A stretch of 64,000 nt of DNA from positions 26,678,775 through 26,742,774 of the forward strand of contig CM037777.1 of assembly GCA_021229015.1 (NCBI GenBank). Direction: 5' to 3'. Below are positions 11,940-23,084 of the stretch, in pieces. The translations under genes and the position numbers were made by a program. Origin of the DNA: Solen grandis. Taxonomy: Eukaryota > Mollusca > Bivalvia > Adapedonta > Solenidae. The notes beneath the pieces were generated by a model that did not search any database, was not told where the DNA came from, and saw only the letters and a list, made by a program, of their open reading frames with translations. The number at the start of each line of letters is the position of its first letter. Within the stretch, counting starts at the first letter, position 1.

Positions 11940-13770
11940 GCTTTGATTCCATCTAGACGATAAATAATTTTCTGCATCTACGAATACAATGGATGTCCAG
12001 TCATTAACGCCGTGTCTAAACGCAGAGGTTTGAATTCTGACCATAGAGCCACATAATCGGGAGCTACCACCATTTTATTTTAAAATAAAACTGTTGTATG
12101 TATGGAAATAAATGTTATGAATCAATTACTTGTAATACTTTAATAACTGATTTTGAAAAAAAGATTAAAAGATACGCATGTCCTCTATCGTTTTTTAAAA
12201 TACTAGACACGTTTAATGGGTATCTTATAACTGTTCCTGAAACAAGTATAATGTAGAAATGTATATATACAAACATTCACATCTGTGTAATAAATGTGGC
12301 CGTATGGAACATTACAGATTTAATCTGCAGCCCCAGTGTGTAAGCTGATGATGATAGTGTGTGATGTATTTAGATGAATCTAGCTTTAAAATTGGAGCAT
12401 ATGTTATAAAGGCTTGCAAATATGATGACTCAAGTACCGGAATTATGTGTATGACTTTAAAAAAAAATAACTTAAAGGGTTAATTTTCTCTTTGTTAAAA
12501 TTTACTTTATTATCTATACATACTGATATTCGGAACCCTTTCACGAGCCAAGGCATTTACTAAACACTAAGCTTGAATTTACTACACTGCACTGTTCTCC
12601 CTAAACTCGTAGGCCGAGGGTTTTAAAACTAGGTAAACGGACCATGCAAGCAACCTGATTTATTTAACTCGGAAGAAAGGTTTTGGAAGATGTTTTGTGG
12701 CCTTAAAATATTCAGGTTTTAAGATAATACCGTCAACTTGAAAAATCAGTGAACCCGCAGTTTAATAATACGTATTGCTGCATACTGTAGAAAGTGTAAC
12801 AACACAAACACTATACATATGGCTGTTTCGGACATGTCTAATTGACGGTCCCATGCCCAATCTGCGGTCCTAGTATGTAAAGTGATTACAGGTAAATTCA
12901 ACCGAACTTTGTAGCAAATGTTGTAAAGTCTTGTATATATATATTTAATTTTATACATATCATCGATATAAAAAGAATGTCTTACTCCTACGCCACGCTA
13001 CTTTATCAAAGATTGCAAGTTCCGGGAACTGTGCCTAAATCCCGTACCAAATGGAAAACTTATTTGTGCTGATTTGTTTCGTTATTATGGTCCTTGTTGT
13101 TGCTGCTGATGTTGATTTTATTTACATTGACATTAACACCGCCTTAGTAGCTGACTGTATGCATGCATTTTGCAGTCCCTTACTCTTCCAATAATTATAT
13201 AACACAGGAATTACCTGTTGTAAAATGTATCTTTATTGATCTATAGATTATTTAATTAATGGCATCTCAAATCACCATCACATATGTCTATAATAATTAA
13301 AGCATTTTTTCTATATTAATATGAGTTTTTCATCGGCCATATTCTCAATTCTTTTTTTAAATTTAATAGATAAAATGTTCGGGAAAAAAATATGGAAATT
13401 AGGCCGAGACTCTTGATTCACATGGGCTTTATAGAACAACTTGAAAAATATCTGAACCAGTTACGGTCTACAGCTGATGAAACATGTCAAAATGGCACGT
13501 TTCACTCATTGCCTAGTGGAAATATTAAGACCCGCTGTTTGTAAATGATGTATGCACATGTTACTTAAAAAAAAAAAATCTGAAAGGGCTTCATTTCAGA
13601 CGTGCTTCAAAAACGCGTCTTTGATGCTTTGCATCAAAATTAATCTTGTAGATACGATAGGACAATTGGATTCTTTGTATGAACAAATGTAAAAACTAGT
13701 AGCAATCTGTTGTTGTTGTTGTTGTTTTATTTTACATCCTATATGTTATTTATATATAATAAAAATCCAG
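11940..13770. other. Non-coding stretch with weak ancient duplication
   Basis: No credible gene. Segments at about 12290-12420 and 12790-12930 look distantly related ('aatctgcagccccagtgtgtaa' type against 'aatctgcggtcctagtatgtaa' type, and 'catatgttataaaggcttg' against 'caaatgttgtaaagtcttg'). A short (TTG)n run lies at 13709-13726. Confidence 0.45.
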
Positions 13771-13775
13771 CTATT

Positions 13776-13781
13776 TTTATT
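13776..13781 (-). terminator. Polyadenylation signal AATAAA for C4-like gene 1
   Basis: AATAAA on the minus strand, about 16 bases after the stop codon of gene 1 (13797-13799). The 3' UTR would be very short. The other family members also have AATAAA 16-35 bases after the stop. Confidence 0.6.
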
Positions 13782-13796
13782 GATTGATATATTTAA

Positions 13797-16700
13797 TTAT
13801 TTCGAGCAGACGACACAAGCAAGTTCTCTGCCGTTCGGATACAACTGGCATGGTAATGAACCACACGTTACTTCTGTGACATACAGAAGTCTGCCATTTA
13901 AATCTGCCTCACCATGAAATACAGCTTCCGGATCTGCATCCACGCATGCGTAGTCAGTAGCGCCCTTATGACTATAGTGTCCAGTCATAAGGTAGCCGGT
14001 GTATTCCATGTTCCATCCACTGTAGCAGTTTGTGCGGCCGGGAATCATCACAGATGTTGGACGGGGACTTCTGCACACAACACAGGGAGCGTCCTGGTTA
14101 AACATATCTTTGTTGAAAGGGTTCATTGTCCCACCATCAGTAGATTGATACTCCGTCCCAGACATGTGTCCACTAAAGACTTGCACACCATCCATATACT
14201 TTGCCCACGATGGGTGTTCCGGGAGACAAACAAAGCTGGCACCTCCTGTAGATTCGTCATAAGGTGAACCTCCGGTAAACCCTTGAATTTAAAAATCATA
14301 TATTTTTAATTATATGAAATATAAACACCTAATAATAGGATAAAAAATAATATATAGTTTACATTTACTTCGATTTTGAAAGACTGTCTTACATCTGATA
14401 CTAATCCCTCTCGACGGGTTCTGATTTGGACCAGACCTTGCGCTTTGGTAGACCTTGAAAACCATTTCCCCGAGTGGGGTTTGAACCAACCATCATCGGA
14501 TATGCAGTCATATACATTAAAACTGGATCACGGTACCCTTTAATGAAAAGCAAGGGCTCGTCCGAAGTAAAATTAAGGGGTCGCTGTCAACTCAAAGTGA
14601 GTGGGGTTGTGAAAACTTAAGTTATTTTTTTATACAGTAAATCATGTTTTTTTCGTAAGACTCAGTATACAAAATTATTTCATATAAGAGAAAACAGATT
14701 ACAAAGGGCTTTCAGATTTGACCTCACATTCAAAGAAAATATTACTTGTCACATCCTCAACTTGCATGCACTCAGTCAACACTTTGCTGAAAAACAAACA
14801 CACTACTACATAGTCCATTGTCCATTTAACAATGTGTGAAGAAATAATTAAAATTTAATAACCTATTCAAGAGAAAAATGTATTTTTCTAAATATCCCAA
14901 AGAAGTCAATTACATGTGTATAGTGGGAAAAAAGTGCCACAATACAAGAAAATGGTAAAATATATAGATAAGATCAAGTAGCAACCTTTATGTAATTATT
15001 ACGCAACTATTGAAAATAATGGTGAAAATTATTATTTCAATATCAAAAAAATATTAAAAACTAAATCCGATTTTTGACGATTTCCCTCAGCCATTTCAGT
15101 ACATAAGCTAAATGTATTAGCATAAATTTTGTGATGAATTTACATAAAGATGAAATATGTGTGGTAAGAAGCTGACATCATGTTTTATCATATTTAATAT
15201 TTAACATTTTTCAGCACTTACTTTCAATAAAATTCGAAGTGGTAGTCATTTGTTTAAATAGACATATAAAGAGAGAGAGAGAGTATAACATTAGTATAAA
15301 AATATTCTAAATTCCGTCTAGAAAAAAAGACAATTTACCTGAGTATACTTTCTGCGTACCATTCCCAGGACACGTAGTGCGGCCCCATCTTACGTAGATT
15401 GAACCTTGACCTGCAATTGATATTCATGCGCGTGACGACAACAGTCAATCTTGTAACCAGAGTGTCCGGAAGACTGTTTTATTTAGCTTGGTAACTTTTT
15501 AAGTGTACAAAACATACCTTTATTCCGATATTTGACTTAATTCGCTTAAGGTATATTCCCCATAATAGCGATCAATTTCATCAAAGCTACGCATATAACT
15601 TTACAATATAAGATTTTAAAGTGTCAAACGATGGAACTCTTAGGGGCAAATTGACATGTTATGACATGTGACAGAAGTTCTTTTATTACCTCCCCTTGAC
15701 AATTTTGTTGCCATGAGTTATTTTCCCTGAACACTAAAAAAAGTGATTTTCTCCATTTTCCTAGTAGTTTAGATTTGTTCATGGAATTTGAAAAAGAATT
15801 ATGCATCTTTCTACCTCAGTTTTTTTCGAAAGTAAAATTCAGTTTTTCATATTCACAGAAATTGTATATTTCAAATAGACTTCAATGTTAACTTAAATAC
15901 AGAATATATCCCCCACATGTAATAAAACTTTAGGTGAAACATTTTTTATTATATTTGGATGTCTTCAAAGTGATAAAGTTTCATAGAAGTATTACTATCT
16001 AATGAAAAAGACCGATCTTCTGAAATAAATTGAAATGTACAACGTGCATTAATATAGTCCTATATTACAGCATGTAGAATAAATTCCGATTAAATAATGC
16101 GATAATCTGATACATAAAATGAAAAATTCAAACACGGCTTTCAACTGCCAAAATTAATATAACTAAATAGAGGCCGCTTCATCGATATTAGTTGGTATTT
16201 AACTTTTCTTCTAAACGAAATATTTTAAACCAATACCAGTGTTTTAAATTTGTTTAAATTCAAATTAATATGCATATCAATGCCCAAATTATAACTACTT
16301 TATAAATAAGTGAATTTATGCCATGCAAATACAAACACGAATTGCAGAGACATGTCTTGAAATCATTATGCTTGAAAAAAAGTACGATCTTGCAAACAAA
16401 TATTCACTATACTATAACGAAAATGATAACATTGTACCTTCAACGGTGAAAGATATGATTTATCATTCATATATATTTTTATTTTATTACAGAAGCACGG
16501 AATAAACCATTCATTTTACACACGAAAAAAAAAATAAAACGGGAGAAAGCAGACATTTGGTTGCAAATGTCATCGTTACTGCAGTTTATATCCTACCGTT
16601 TTGCAGATGAACAATTTCGTTCCTCAGGGCGGTTTCCGTGGTGACCAATTGACTCCTTAATGACTCTATCTCCTGCCTTAGGTTTGCCACCTCTTGTGCT

Positions 16701-16801
16701 ATATCTACGTCGCTGTGAAGAACAAGCCTCTTTTTGCGTACACCATCAGAAATTCCGACAAGAAAAACCATCAAAAGGCAGCGTGAAAACTTAAAACGCA
16801 T
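13797..16801 (-). CDS. Short-chain collagen C4-like secreted protein, gene 1 (3 exons, intact)
   Basis: Coding exons 16801-16597, 15410-15339 and 14281-13797 (minus). All four splice sites are GT/AG and both introns are phase 1; the total is 762 nt, 253 aa. Residues 1-20 form a signal peptide (hydrophobic CLLMVFLVGIS core), followed by a basic KKR. Residues ~32-68 are a heptad-like coiled coil (AQEVANLRQEIESLRSQL...). The C-terminal ~185 residues contain WGRTTCPG, SFVCLPE, DAPCVVC, CVDADPEA and end CVVCSK, with ten cysteines likely to form disulfides. This matches proteins annotated 'short-chain collagen C4-like' in bivalves, yet no Gly-X-Y repeat is present. It is likely secreted and oligomeric; function is unknown to me, with shell-matrix or immune lectin-like roles speculative. 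The start is the only ATG before the signal peptide. Confidence 0.88.
14361..14543 (-). mobile_element. tRNA-derived SINE in intron 2 of gene 1 (diverged copy)
   Basis: Same layout as the two better copies at 16861-17057 and 26822-27014: 3' part near 'actaatccctctcgacgg', a central 'ggaccagaccttgcgc', then a B-box-like 'ggggtttgaacc' at about 14473-14484 and an A-box region near 14525. It is more diverged than the other two, so probably older. Confidence 0.7.
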
Positions 16802-16860
16802 TTTTCCTATTTGTCCTGCGTGTCAGTAGGTTTTTACGCCAGCAATTTATCTTATTAGTT

Positions 16861-17057
16861 AGTTTAAACTTATTTATTTTACGTCGATTGGGAAACAAGT
16901 TCTTACAACTTATACTAATCCCTCTCGACGGTTCCTGGGTTGGACCAGTACTTTGCGCCTGGAAAGGTCATGAATAATTCTTGCCTCCAACGGGGTTCGA
17001 ACCCACAACCTTCGGATCCGCAATCGGATACGTTACCACTGGAACACGGCGCCCTCA
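16861..17057 (-). mobile_element. tRNA-derived SINE with 12-bp target duplication upstream of gene 1
   Basis: Flanked by atcttattagtt at 16849-16860 and again at 17058-17069, a perfect 12-bp target site duplication. In reverse complement the element starts with a tRNA-like head (ggcgccgtgttccagtggta, then a gggttcgaacccc B box at 16994-17006). It continues through 'ccgtcgagagggattagt' and ends in 'acgtaaaataaataag'. The acceptor-stem ends do not pair, so it is not a tRNA gene. It lies 48 bp upstream of the gene 1 start codon. Confidence 0.85.
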
Positions 17058-17224
17058 ATCTTATTAGTTGTGTCTTTGACAGTCTTCCGTCGCTTGGTTT
17101 AAATATTTAATGTCTTAACCTTACTTCGAAGTATTGCTGCATGTAAAAGCATTTGTGCTAAGACTTTGGAATCACAATTAACATGTAGTTTAGCGTAATC
17201 ACACTAAGCTTTAGGACAAATAGA

Positions 17225-17925
17225 AATAAATATGCGACCGTGACCTTTGACGTAGTGACCCCAATTTGTCGGGTCCATCAACTATTCCTGACCCAACAAC
17301 CTATTTAGTTTGAGGATTGTGCAAGTGATCCATAAGAGACGAATGTAAAATTCAAGCTCACTTTAACCTTGGCCTTTGATCTAATGTCCCCAAAAATCAA
17401 TAAGGAATATCTCACGATGTATAACCATATTGGCGGGCTCTCTGCAGAAATCGCTATATCGGCAGGCTCTCTGCGTTCTCACCGGTCTTTCATCATGACC
17501 CAGCACCTAATTTACATTGAAGAATGTGGGCCCAAGCGTTCTCAAGCTATCAGTTGGAAACAATTCTCACATTTAAGGTCACTGGGATCTTTATTTTTGA
17601 CCAAGTTATCCAAAAATCAATAGAGGCCATTTATCAGTCATAAAATTTGCGGTTATCGATCGGAATTTAAGTTATCGATCGGAAACGATTTTCACAATCA
17701 AGGTCACCGAGATCTTGACCTTTGGTGGAGTAATTCCAAAATCAATAGCAGTGATCTACTAGTCATGACAAAACGCCATATCGTATTTGATGAATATAGG
17801 TTAACGCGTTCTCAAGTTATCATTCGAAAACAAAATGAAAACAAACCGATAGACCTACGGACCGACAAATATTTGCAAAAAATATGTTCCCTCTCTCCTT
17901 CGAAAGGGGAATTATAAACGAAACA
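17225..17925. repeat. Bivalve 'gacctttgacctagtg' repeat, three diverged units
   Basis: Three units with the core 'gacctttgac..agtgacccc...atcaa' (about 17240, 17370, 17715), each followed by a 'catcaacta..tgaccca' block and a 'ttctcaagttatc' block. The element ends 'accgacaaatatttgcaaaa' and 'tccttcgaaaggggaattat' near 17925. The paralogous copy is at 25550-25945. This family is widespread in bivalve genomes; no coding content. Confidence 0.75.
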
Positions 17926-17934
17926 GAATATACA

Positions 17935-18720
17935 TGTAATGTTATAGAATGAAAGCTTATCAATTGTACGTCACTTACGTTGGCATCACTTGCTTATCAC
18001 GCAAAGAATTGTGTTTATATGTCCATATGCTAGGCTATTACAACTGTAATTCCAAGTCCCACAATGGGTCCCTTGGATTTTTCCGGTAAAAAAATTTAGA
18101 GGTAGATCGGTTGTCGGTTTATGCACAGTGTCTTCTTTTCCTGTATTTAGCTGAACGTCGCTAAATATGACTGAAGTACAGTCGCATCGATGGTATATTC
18201 CAAAAACAACATTTTTCAAATGTAAAGGATATTATACAATTGTGTCTGGGATTGATTTTGGTTTTAATAACATCGGTGTGTTAATATGATTTCATTTCTA
18301 AACAAGATTTTGTTTTGCTGTTTTTCACTGAGCGTTTATATATACTCAATATTGATGAGAATATTTGGTGGCATAATTACGTAAATAAAATTAGTTCTAG
18401 CCATCTCACTCAAACATAAACAATCAACTCATAATGCGTTTATGCCATTAAAGTTAACCCTATTGAAATCCAGTATTGAGAGGACGACAAGGTTTGGTAA
18501 CGTTATTTACAGCCCATCCACACTGATTACAAGATTCGGTTTCATTGGAATCTTGTTAGTAAAATATAATTATGTACGATATATTATTTTTTCTTTCTTT
18601 TTTTTTTCAAAGTACAAATTTAATTTTCCATTAAATTGGCAACACAAAATCGAATTTTGCGGTTCATGTGCCAGAGCCCATCCCCTATAAAGTAAATCAT
18701 GAATTAAATAAGATACATTA
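17935..18720. repeat. Segmentally duplicated intergenic block (pairs with 25960-26650)
   Basis: Long collinear similarity with 25960-26650: 'gcttatcaattgtacgtca', 'gtagatcggttg', 'agctgaacgtcgct' and 'ttccaaaa..caacattttt' occur in the same order and spacing. Together with the flanking repeat at 17225-17925 and the genes on either side, this shows duplication of a whole gene-plus-spacer unit. Confidence 0.75.
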
Positions 18721-19331
18721 ATCCTATTTTGTGCACTAAATACATGTAGTTATATTATATTAGATATCAATTGAATTTGTTTTTGTTTTTTTCTTCTGTG
18801 TTATTTAACAGCATATACATGTACTGACAAAGTAGGTAACGATAAAAATATGAGCGATTCACAACATGAAATAGCTTAAATAACGCCATCACTTTTTTAT
18901 ACAAACTGCTATCGCTGAAAGTGTATTTTAGCAGTGCTCGATGGGTGAGAGATCAAATTTGACATATTCAAGTCATGCTAATTTTAAAGCACTTTTGCAG
19001 GTTAAAAAAGGGCAAAAAAGCATATCTTCTTTCTAATTCAAATTACATTACATTAGAACTACTGTATTGAATGTTGCTTTAAAGAAACGTTTTTGAATGA
19101 ATGTAACTGTTTCGTGAATTTATGCTTGTTCTTCACAGTTTATCCATGATACATAGTTTGTGCAAGATACTCATTAATCATATGTAAATTAACCAAGATG
19201 TGAGTTGCCGTTTTATTGAATTGTCTGAACAATGTTAATTTCCACAAGCTTTAGTAACTACCCACAAAAATATTAATATTTCATCAGAGGAACATTAACT
19301 TAAAACACTTAAAGACAAGTTTTTTCCCTTT

Positions 19332-19337
19332 TTTATT
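19332..19337 (-). terminator. Polyadenylation signal AATAAA for C4-like gene 2
   Basis: AATAAA on the minus strand about 31 bases after the stop codon of gene 2 (19368-19370). Confidence 0.55.
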
Positions 19338-19367
19338 ATAACAATCGATTGATGTTGATGAAATCAA

Positions 19368-20469
19368 TTATTTCGAGCAGACGACACAGGCCAGTTCTCT
19401 ACCATCCGGGTACTCCTGGCAAGGCAATGAACCACACTTCACCTCCGTGACATAAAACAGTTTTCCATTTAAATCTGCCTCACCATGATATACAGCTTCC
19501 GGATCTGCATCTACGCATGCGTAGTCAGTACCTCCATTTTCGGTATGGTGTCCAGTCATAAGGTACCCGGTGTACTCCAGGTTCCAGCCACTGTAGCAGC
19601 CTGTACGGCCGGGAATCATCACAGATGTGGGGCGGGGACTTCGGCAGACGACACAGGGGGCGTCTTGATTGTACATGTTTTTGTTGAATGGATTAAAACT
19701 ATTGTGGTATCCAGTTTGATACTCCGTCCCAGACATGTAGCCTCCGATGTCTTGCCTCCCGTCCATATACTTTCTCCATGATGGATGTTCAGGGAGACAA
19801 AACATAGCTGGCACCCCCTCCCGCCCGCAGACACGTCATAAGGTGTCCCTCCGGTGAATCCTTGAATTTAGAAGATGTATATTAATTTAAACATGGATTT
19901 TAATCATCATAAATCTGTAAATAAGTTTTGAAATAAGATTTACCTGAGTAGACTTTTTGCGTGCCATTACCAGGACATGTAGTGCGGCCCCATCTCACAT
20001 AGGTTGAACCTTGACCTGTAATTGATATACATGTATATCAGTCGGTCTTCTTAAATAATCTTGAAAACTCAAAAATAATAATTAAGGTCTAATATATATA
20101 TATATAAAATTCAGGAAATCCGTTTGTTGTATCCAATATATATTGTTTAAGAACAAGTGAATAGTTTTTTAAGACATTGATTTAAGTTAATGTGAAGACG
20201 CCAATACAGTATTCAATTCAGAAAGACACCCAGATGAACATGTTATAAGGACTGTAGTTTTAGGTCCTACCGTTTTGCAAATGAACAATTTCGTTCCTCA
20301 GGGCGGTTTCCGTGGTGACCATTTGACTCCTCATTAACTCTATTTCCTGCCTTAGGTTTGCAACCTCTTGTGCTATATCTACGTCGCTATGGAGAACAAG
20401 CCTTTTGTCGCGATCACCGACAGAAAATCCGACAAGAAAAGCTACCAAAAGGCAGTTTGCAAAGCTCAT
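19368..20469 (-). pseudogene. Short-chain collagen C4-like gene 2, compact, frameshifted at start of exon 3
   Basis: Exons 20469-20271, 20015-19944 and 19860-19368, with GT/AG sites and phase-1 introns as in gene 1, but introns of only ~255 and 83 bases. Exon 1 encodes a signal peptide (FANCLLVAFLVGFS) and the AQEVANLRQEIELMRSQM coiled coil. Exon 2 gives GRTTCPGNGTQKVYS. Exon 3 retains SGTEYQT, DAPCVVC, CVDADPEA and the final CVVCSK. Between about 19799 and 19835, exon 3 is 8 nt longer than expected (a G-rich insertion plus one extra T), so the splice-linked frame does not reach the conserved domain. Either a recent pseudogene or an assembly error in a G/C-rich run; the rest is so well preserved that a sequencing error is quite possible. 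Confidence 0.8.
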
Positions 20470-20508
20470 GATCCCTTTTGTCTCCGTCTAAACACAAAGC
20501 ATACTGTG

Positions 20509-20515
20509 ATTTATA
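20509..20515 (-). promoter_or_regulatory. TATA-like box of gene 2
   Basis: TATAAAT on the minus strand, 40-46 bases upstream of the gene 2 ATG (20469). The surrounding sequence (aatcacagtatgctttgtg) is shared with gene 4, where TATAAAA occupies the matching place. The LINE at 20528 begins about 12 bases further upstream. Confidence 0.5.
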
Positions 20516-20544
20516 AGTTGCATTAACAAAACTGCTTATCAAAA

Positions 20545-22096
20545 CTGTTTACTACTGTATTAAACACGCGGGTGAGTAATTTCTGTGAGAATAATAATAT
20601 AATATCTGATGCTCAGTTTGGGTTTAGAAAAGGTCGTTCTACAGTCGATGCTTTATTTGTTTTATCAAATGTTGTTCAAAATTACCTAAATAATAATAAA
20701 AGATTATATTGTTGTTATATTGATATGTGTAAATGTTTTGATACTATTTATAGAAATGGATTATGGTTTAAATTATTCAAGCTTGGTGTACAAGGTAAAA
20801 TGTTGCGGATTATTAAAGATATGTATCAGAAAGTTAAATCTTGTGTTAGAAATTGTAATAATTACTCTGATTACTTTGAATACTCCATAGGCTTGAGACA
20901 AGGCGAGATTATGTCACCGATACTTTTTCTCTTTTTGTTGAAGATCTTGAACTTTATTTACAGGAAAATGCAGATTCTGGTATTCAAATTCATGATTTAG
21001 TGTTAATTTTGTTATTATTTGCAGATGATATGGTTGTATTTGGAAAAACAGCACAGGAGTTGCAGTCTATTCTCGATCGTTTATACAATTATTGTAATCA
21101 ATGGGGGTTAGAAGTTAATACAGAAAAGACAAAAATAATGATTTTTAGAAAAAGGGGTAAGTTAGGAAGACAGGAAGCATGGACATATAATGGTAAACAA
21201 ATTGAGATCGTAGATGATTTTAATTATTTGGGAACAGTTATAAGTTATAATGGGAATTTTACATTGCATCAAAAACATTTAGTGGGGAAAGCTTTAAAAG
21301 CTTTAAAATTTCTTAAATTAAATTGTAAAAAATACCAATTAAAACCTAAGTTAGCTTGTCAGCTTTTTGATTCATTTGTTGGGTCTATCTTAAATTATTC
21401 ATCAGAAATATGTGGTTTTGAAAAACATAAAGATATTGAAAGGTTACATTTAAAATTTATTAAATATATTTTAAAAGTTAGAAATAGTGTAGCAAATGCT
21501 GCAGTATATGGTGAATTAGGTAGATACCCTTTGTATGTGTCAAGATATTTAAGAATTATCAAATATTGAAAAATTTCAATCATTAGTTTGTAATATAGGT
21601 TTAGATAACTGGGCTAAAAAGGTAAAACTATTGTTGTGTAATTATGGTTTTGTTGATGTTTGGAATCATCCGGAATTATATGATTTAAAATGTTTTTTAC
21701 CTATTTTCAAACAAAGAGTTATTGATAATTTTATACAAAGTTGGCATTCAGATTTGAATTGAAGATTATTTAAATATTTTACCACAAAGTCTTAGATAGT
21801 GTTACAAAATTAAGAATTTCAGGTCATATTTAAGAATACAAACGGGTAGGTATGGGCAAAATAGAATTCCTAGAAATGAAAGATACTAATCTGAATTTAA
21901 TTTTAAAGAAAAATGTTCGTGTTATGAAAACTTAAGAAAAGGTTTCATAAATAAATATTTCTATAATAAACCTAGTATGTATAAATTTATGTTATTATTA
22001 AAATCAAAGAATAAGACAACACTTACTAAATTAGCTTTATATGTGCAGAAAGCAACGGAACTTGGAAATAGTTTACTAAATAATGTGGCTAACTGA
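20545..22096 (+). pseudogene. LINE copy C: reverse transcriptase (frameshifted)
   Basis: First frame (to 21000): AQFGFRKGRSTVDAL, then YIDMCKCFD in the palm-motif position (the family's KKAFD reads KCFD), then GLRQGEIMSP. A one-base loss near 20930 shifts the frame. The second frame (21000-21569) has the catalytic FADDM at residues 7-11 and WGLEVNTEKTKIM, then the thumb region with NYSSEICGF. It stops at 21567 after RYLRIIKY. Further remnants continue to a stop at 22096 (KNKTTLTKLALYVQKA), matching the C-terminal region of copy B. The protein is non-functional, and copies B and C are clearly relatives. Confidence 0.85.
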
Positions 22097-22489
22097 TATA
22101 TAGGTATTATTATATTTATTTAATATAAAGTTTGTGGTGTATTTTAGTACAGCCATATATAGCATATTAAATTAGCTTAACATTTCTTATGTCATTGTAT
22201 AGTGTTTGTATTGGTCTAAATTAATTACATTCCAATGCTGTTTTATAATGGATATGCTACCAATATACGACAATTGTGTATGTGTATATCTTTTTGAATT
22301 ACGTTTTGCTTAACCCTTTAAACTTCCCCTTACGTTTCGTTTCGGTAAGGGAGGTAATCCAGGGTGCATTTATCGGATATACCTTTGAAATTTACTATAT
22401 CATTACTACTATAATTTTTTTTTTTTATTTATTTTATATGTAATATATTTCATATTTTGAAAATTACTATAGTATTACTACTACTATTA

Positions 22490-22590
22490 TATATGTGTAT
22501 GTATATATATATATGTGTGTATATATGTGTATATATATATATATATATGTGTGTGCATGTGTATGTGTATGTATATATATATATTTTAAT
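22490..22590. repeat. TA/TG microsatellite
   Basis: Alternating (TA)n and (TG)n blocks inside the 3' UTR of LINE copy C. Open frames across it on the minus strand give only Ile/Tyr/His/Thr runs and are not coding. Confidence 0.9.
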
Positions 22591-22867
22591 AATTTGTTGA
22601 TATGCATTTTATTTAATTCTGTCGTATAATTTCCTTGTTTCTTGACAAGGGAACCTCCATGGTACATACAATTTTGCTAACATGCATTTAAGAGAACAAT
22701 TTTGTTCAGTTCATTATTACTACATATATCTTAAATAACAAGTTAATCTTTGTGATTACGATCGAATGTACTTGTAGATTATCACAAATCTGTAATTAAA
22801 AGCCATAAAAATATTTTTTGAAAAAAAGAAAAAAGGAAGAAAAAGAACAACTAAAATATATGCATAT

Positions 22868-22912
22868 TTTGTGTGTGTGCGTGTGTGTGTGTGGGTGTGG
22901 GTGTGTGTGCTT
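22868..22912. repeat. (GT)n microsatellite
   Basis: About 45 bases of GT-rich repeat with GGGTGT interruptions, in the 3' UTR of LINE copy C. Confidence 0.9.
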
Positions 22913-23084
22913 ACCTATTATGTGGTTCATCCTCTATGACAAGAAATTGTTTTTATTGTATGTGACCAAATGGATTATGTGGTTACTTTATTTATATTGA
23001 CTATGTACATTGTACACGTCGAAAAATAAAGCTTTGTATCTTGTATCTTGTATTAACGTGTATTTGTGATATTTTCTTCCGTGA

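Larger units (their letters stand above)
20528..23051 (+). mobile_element. Non-LTR retrotransposon copy C, 5'-truncated
   Basis: Plus-strand LINE lacking the endonuclease and starting inside the RT fingers. RT fragments run from about 20540 to 22096. A ~955-base 3' UTR with TA/TG microsatellites then ends in aataaagctttgtatcttg and a short (TTGTATC)n tail at 23027-23051. A 6-bp putative target duplication attaac is present at 20522-20527 and 23052-23057. Sequence beyond 23085 continues the 5' flank of the neighbouring C4-like gene (matching 35490-35660 upstream of gene 4), which confirms insertion into that flank. The tail style is reminiscent of CR1-like elements; the clade is not proven. 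Confidence 0.85.

Noticed and set aside
13914..14267. 117-codon plus-strand ORF opposite exon 3 of gene 1 (similar antisense ORFs at 19485-19781 and 29352-29555)
   Set aside because: Mirror frames of the conserved cysteine-rich exon; the sense frame carries the family motifs and splice sites.
16990..17057. tRNA gene (A and B boxes at 16861-17057, also 26822-27014 and 50440-50516)
   Set aside because: Acceptor-stem ends do not pair, the tRNA-like head continues into a SINE body, and one copy has a target-site duplication.
22467..22667. 66-codon minus-strand ORF rich in Ile, Tyr, His and Thr
   Set aside because: Read-through of a TA/TG microsatellite in the 3' UTR of LINE copy C.
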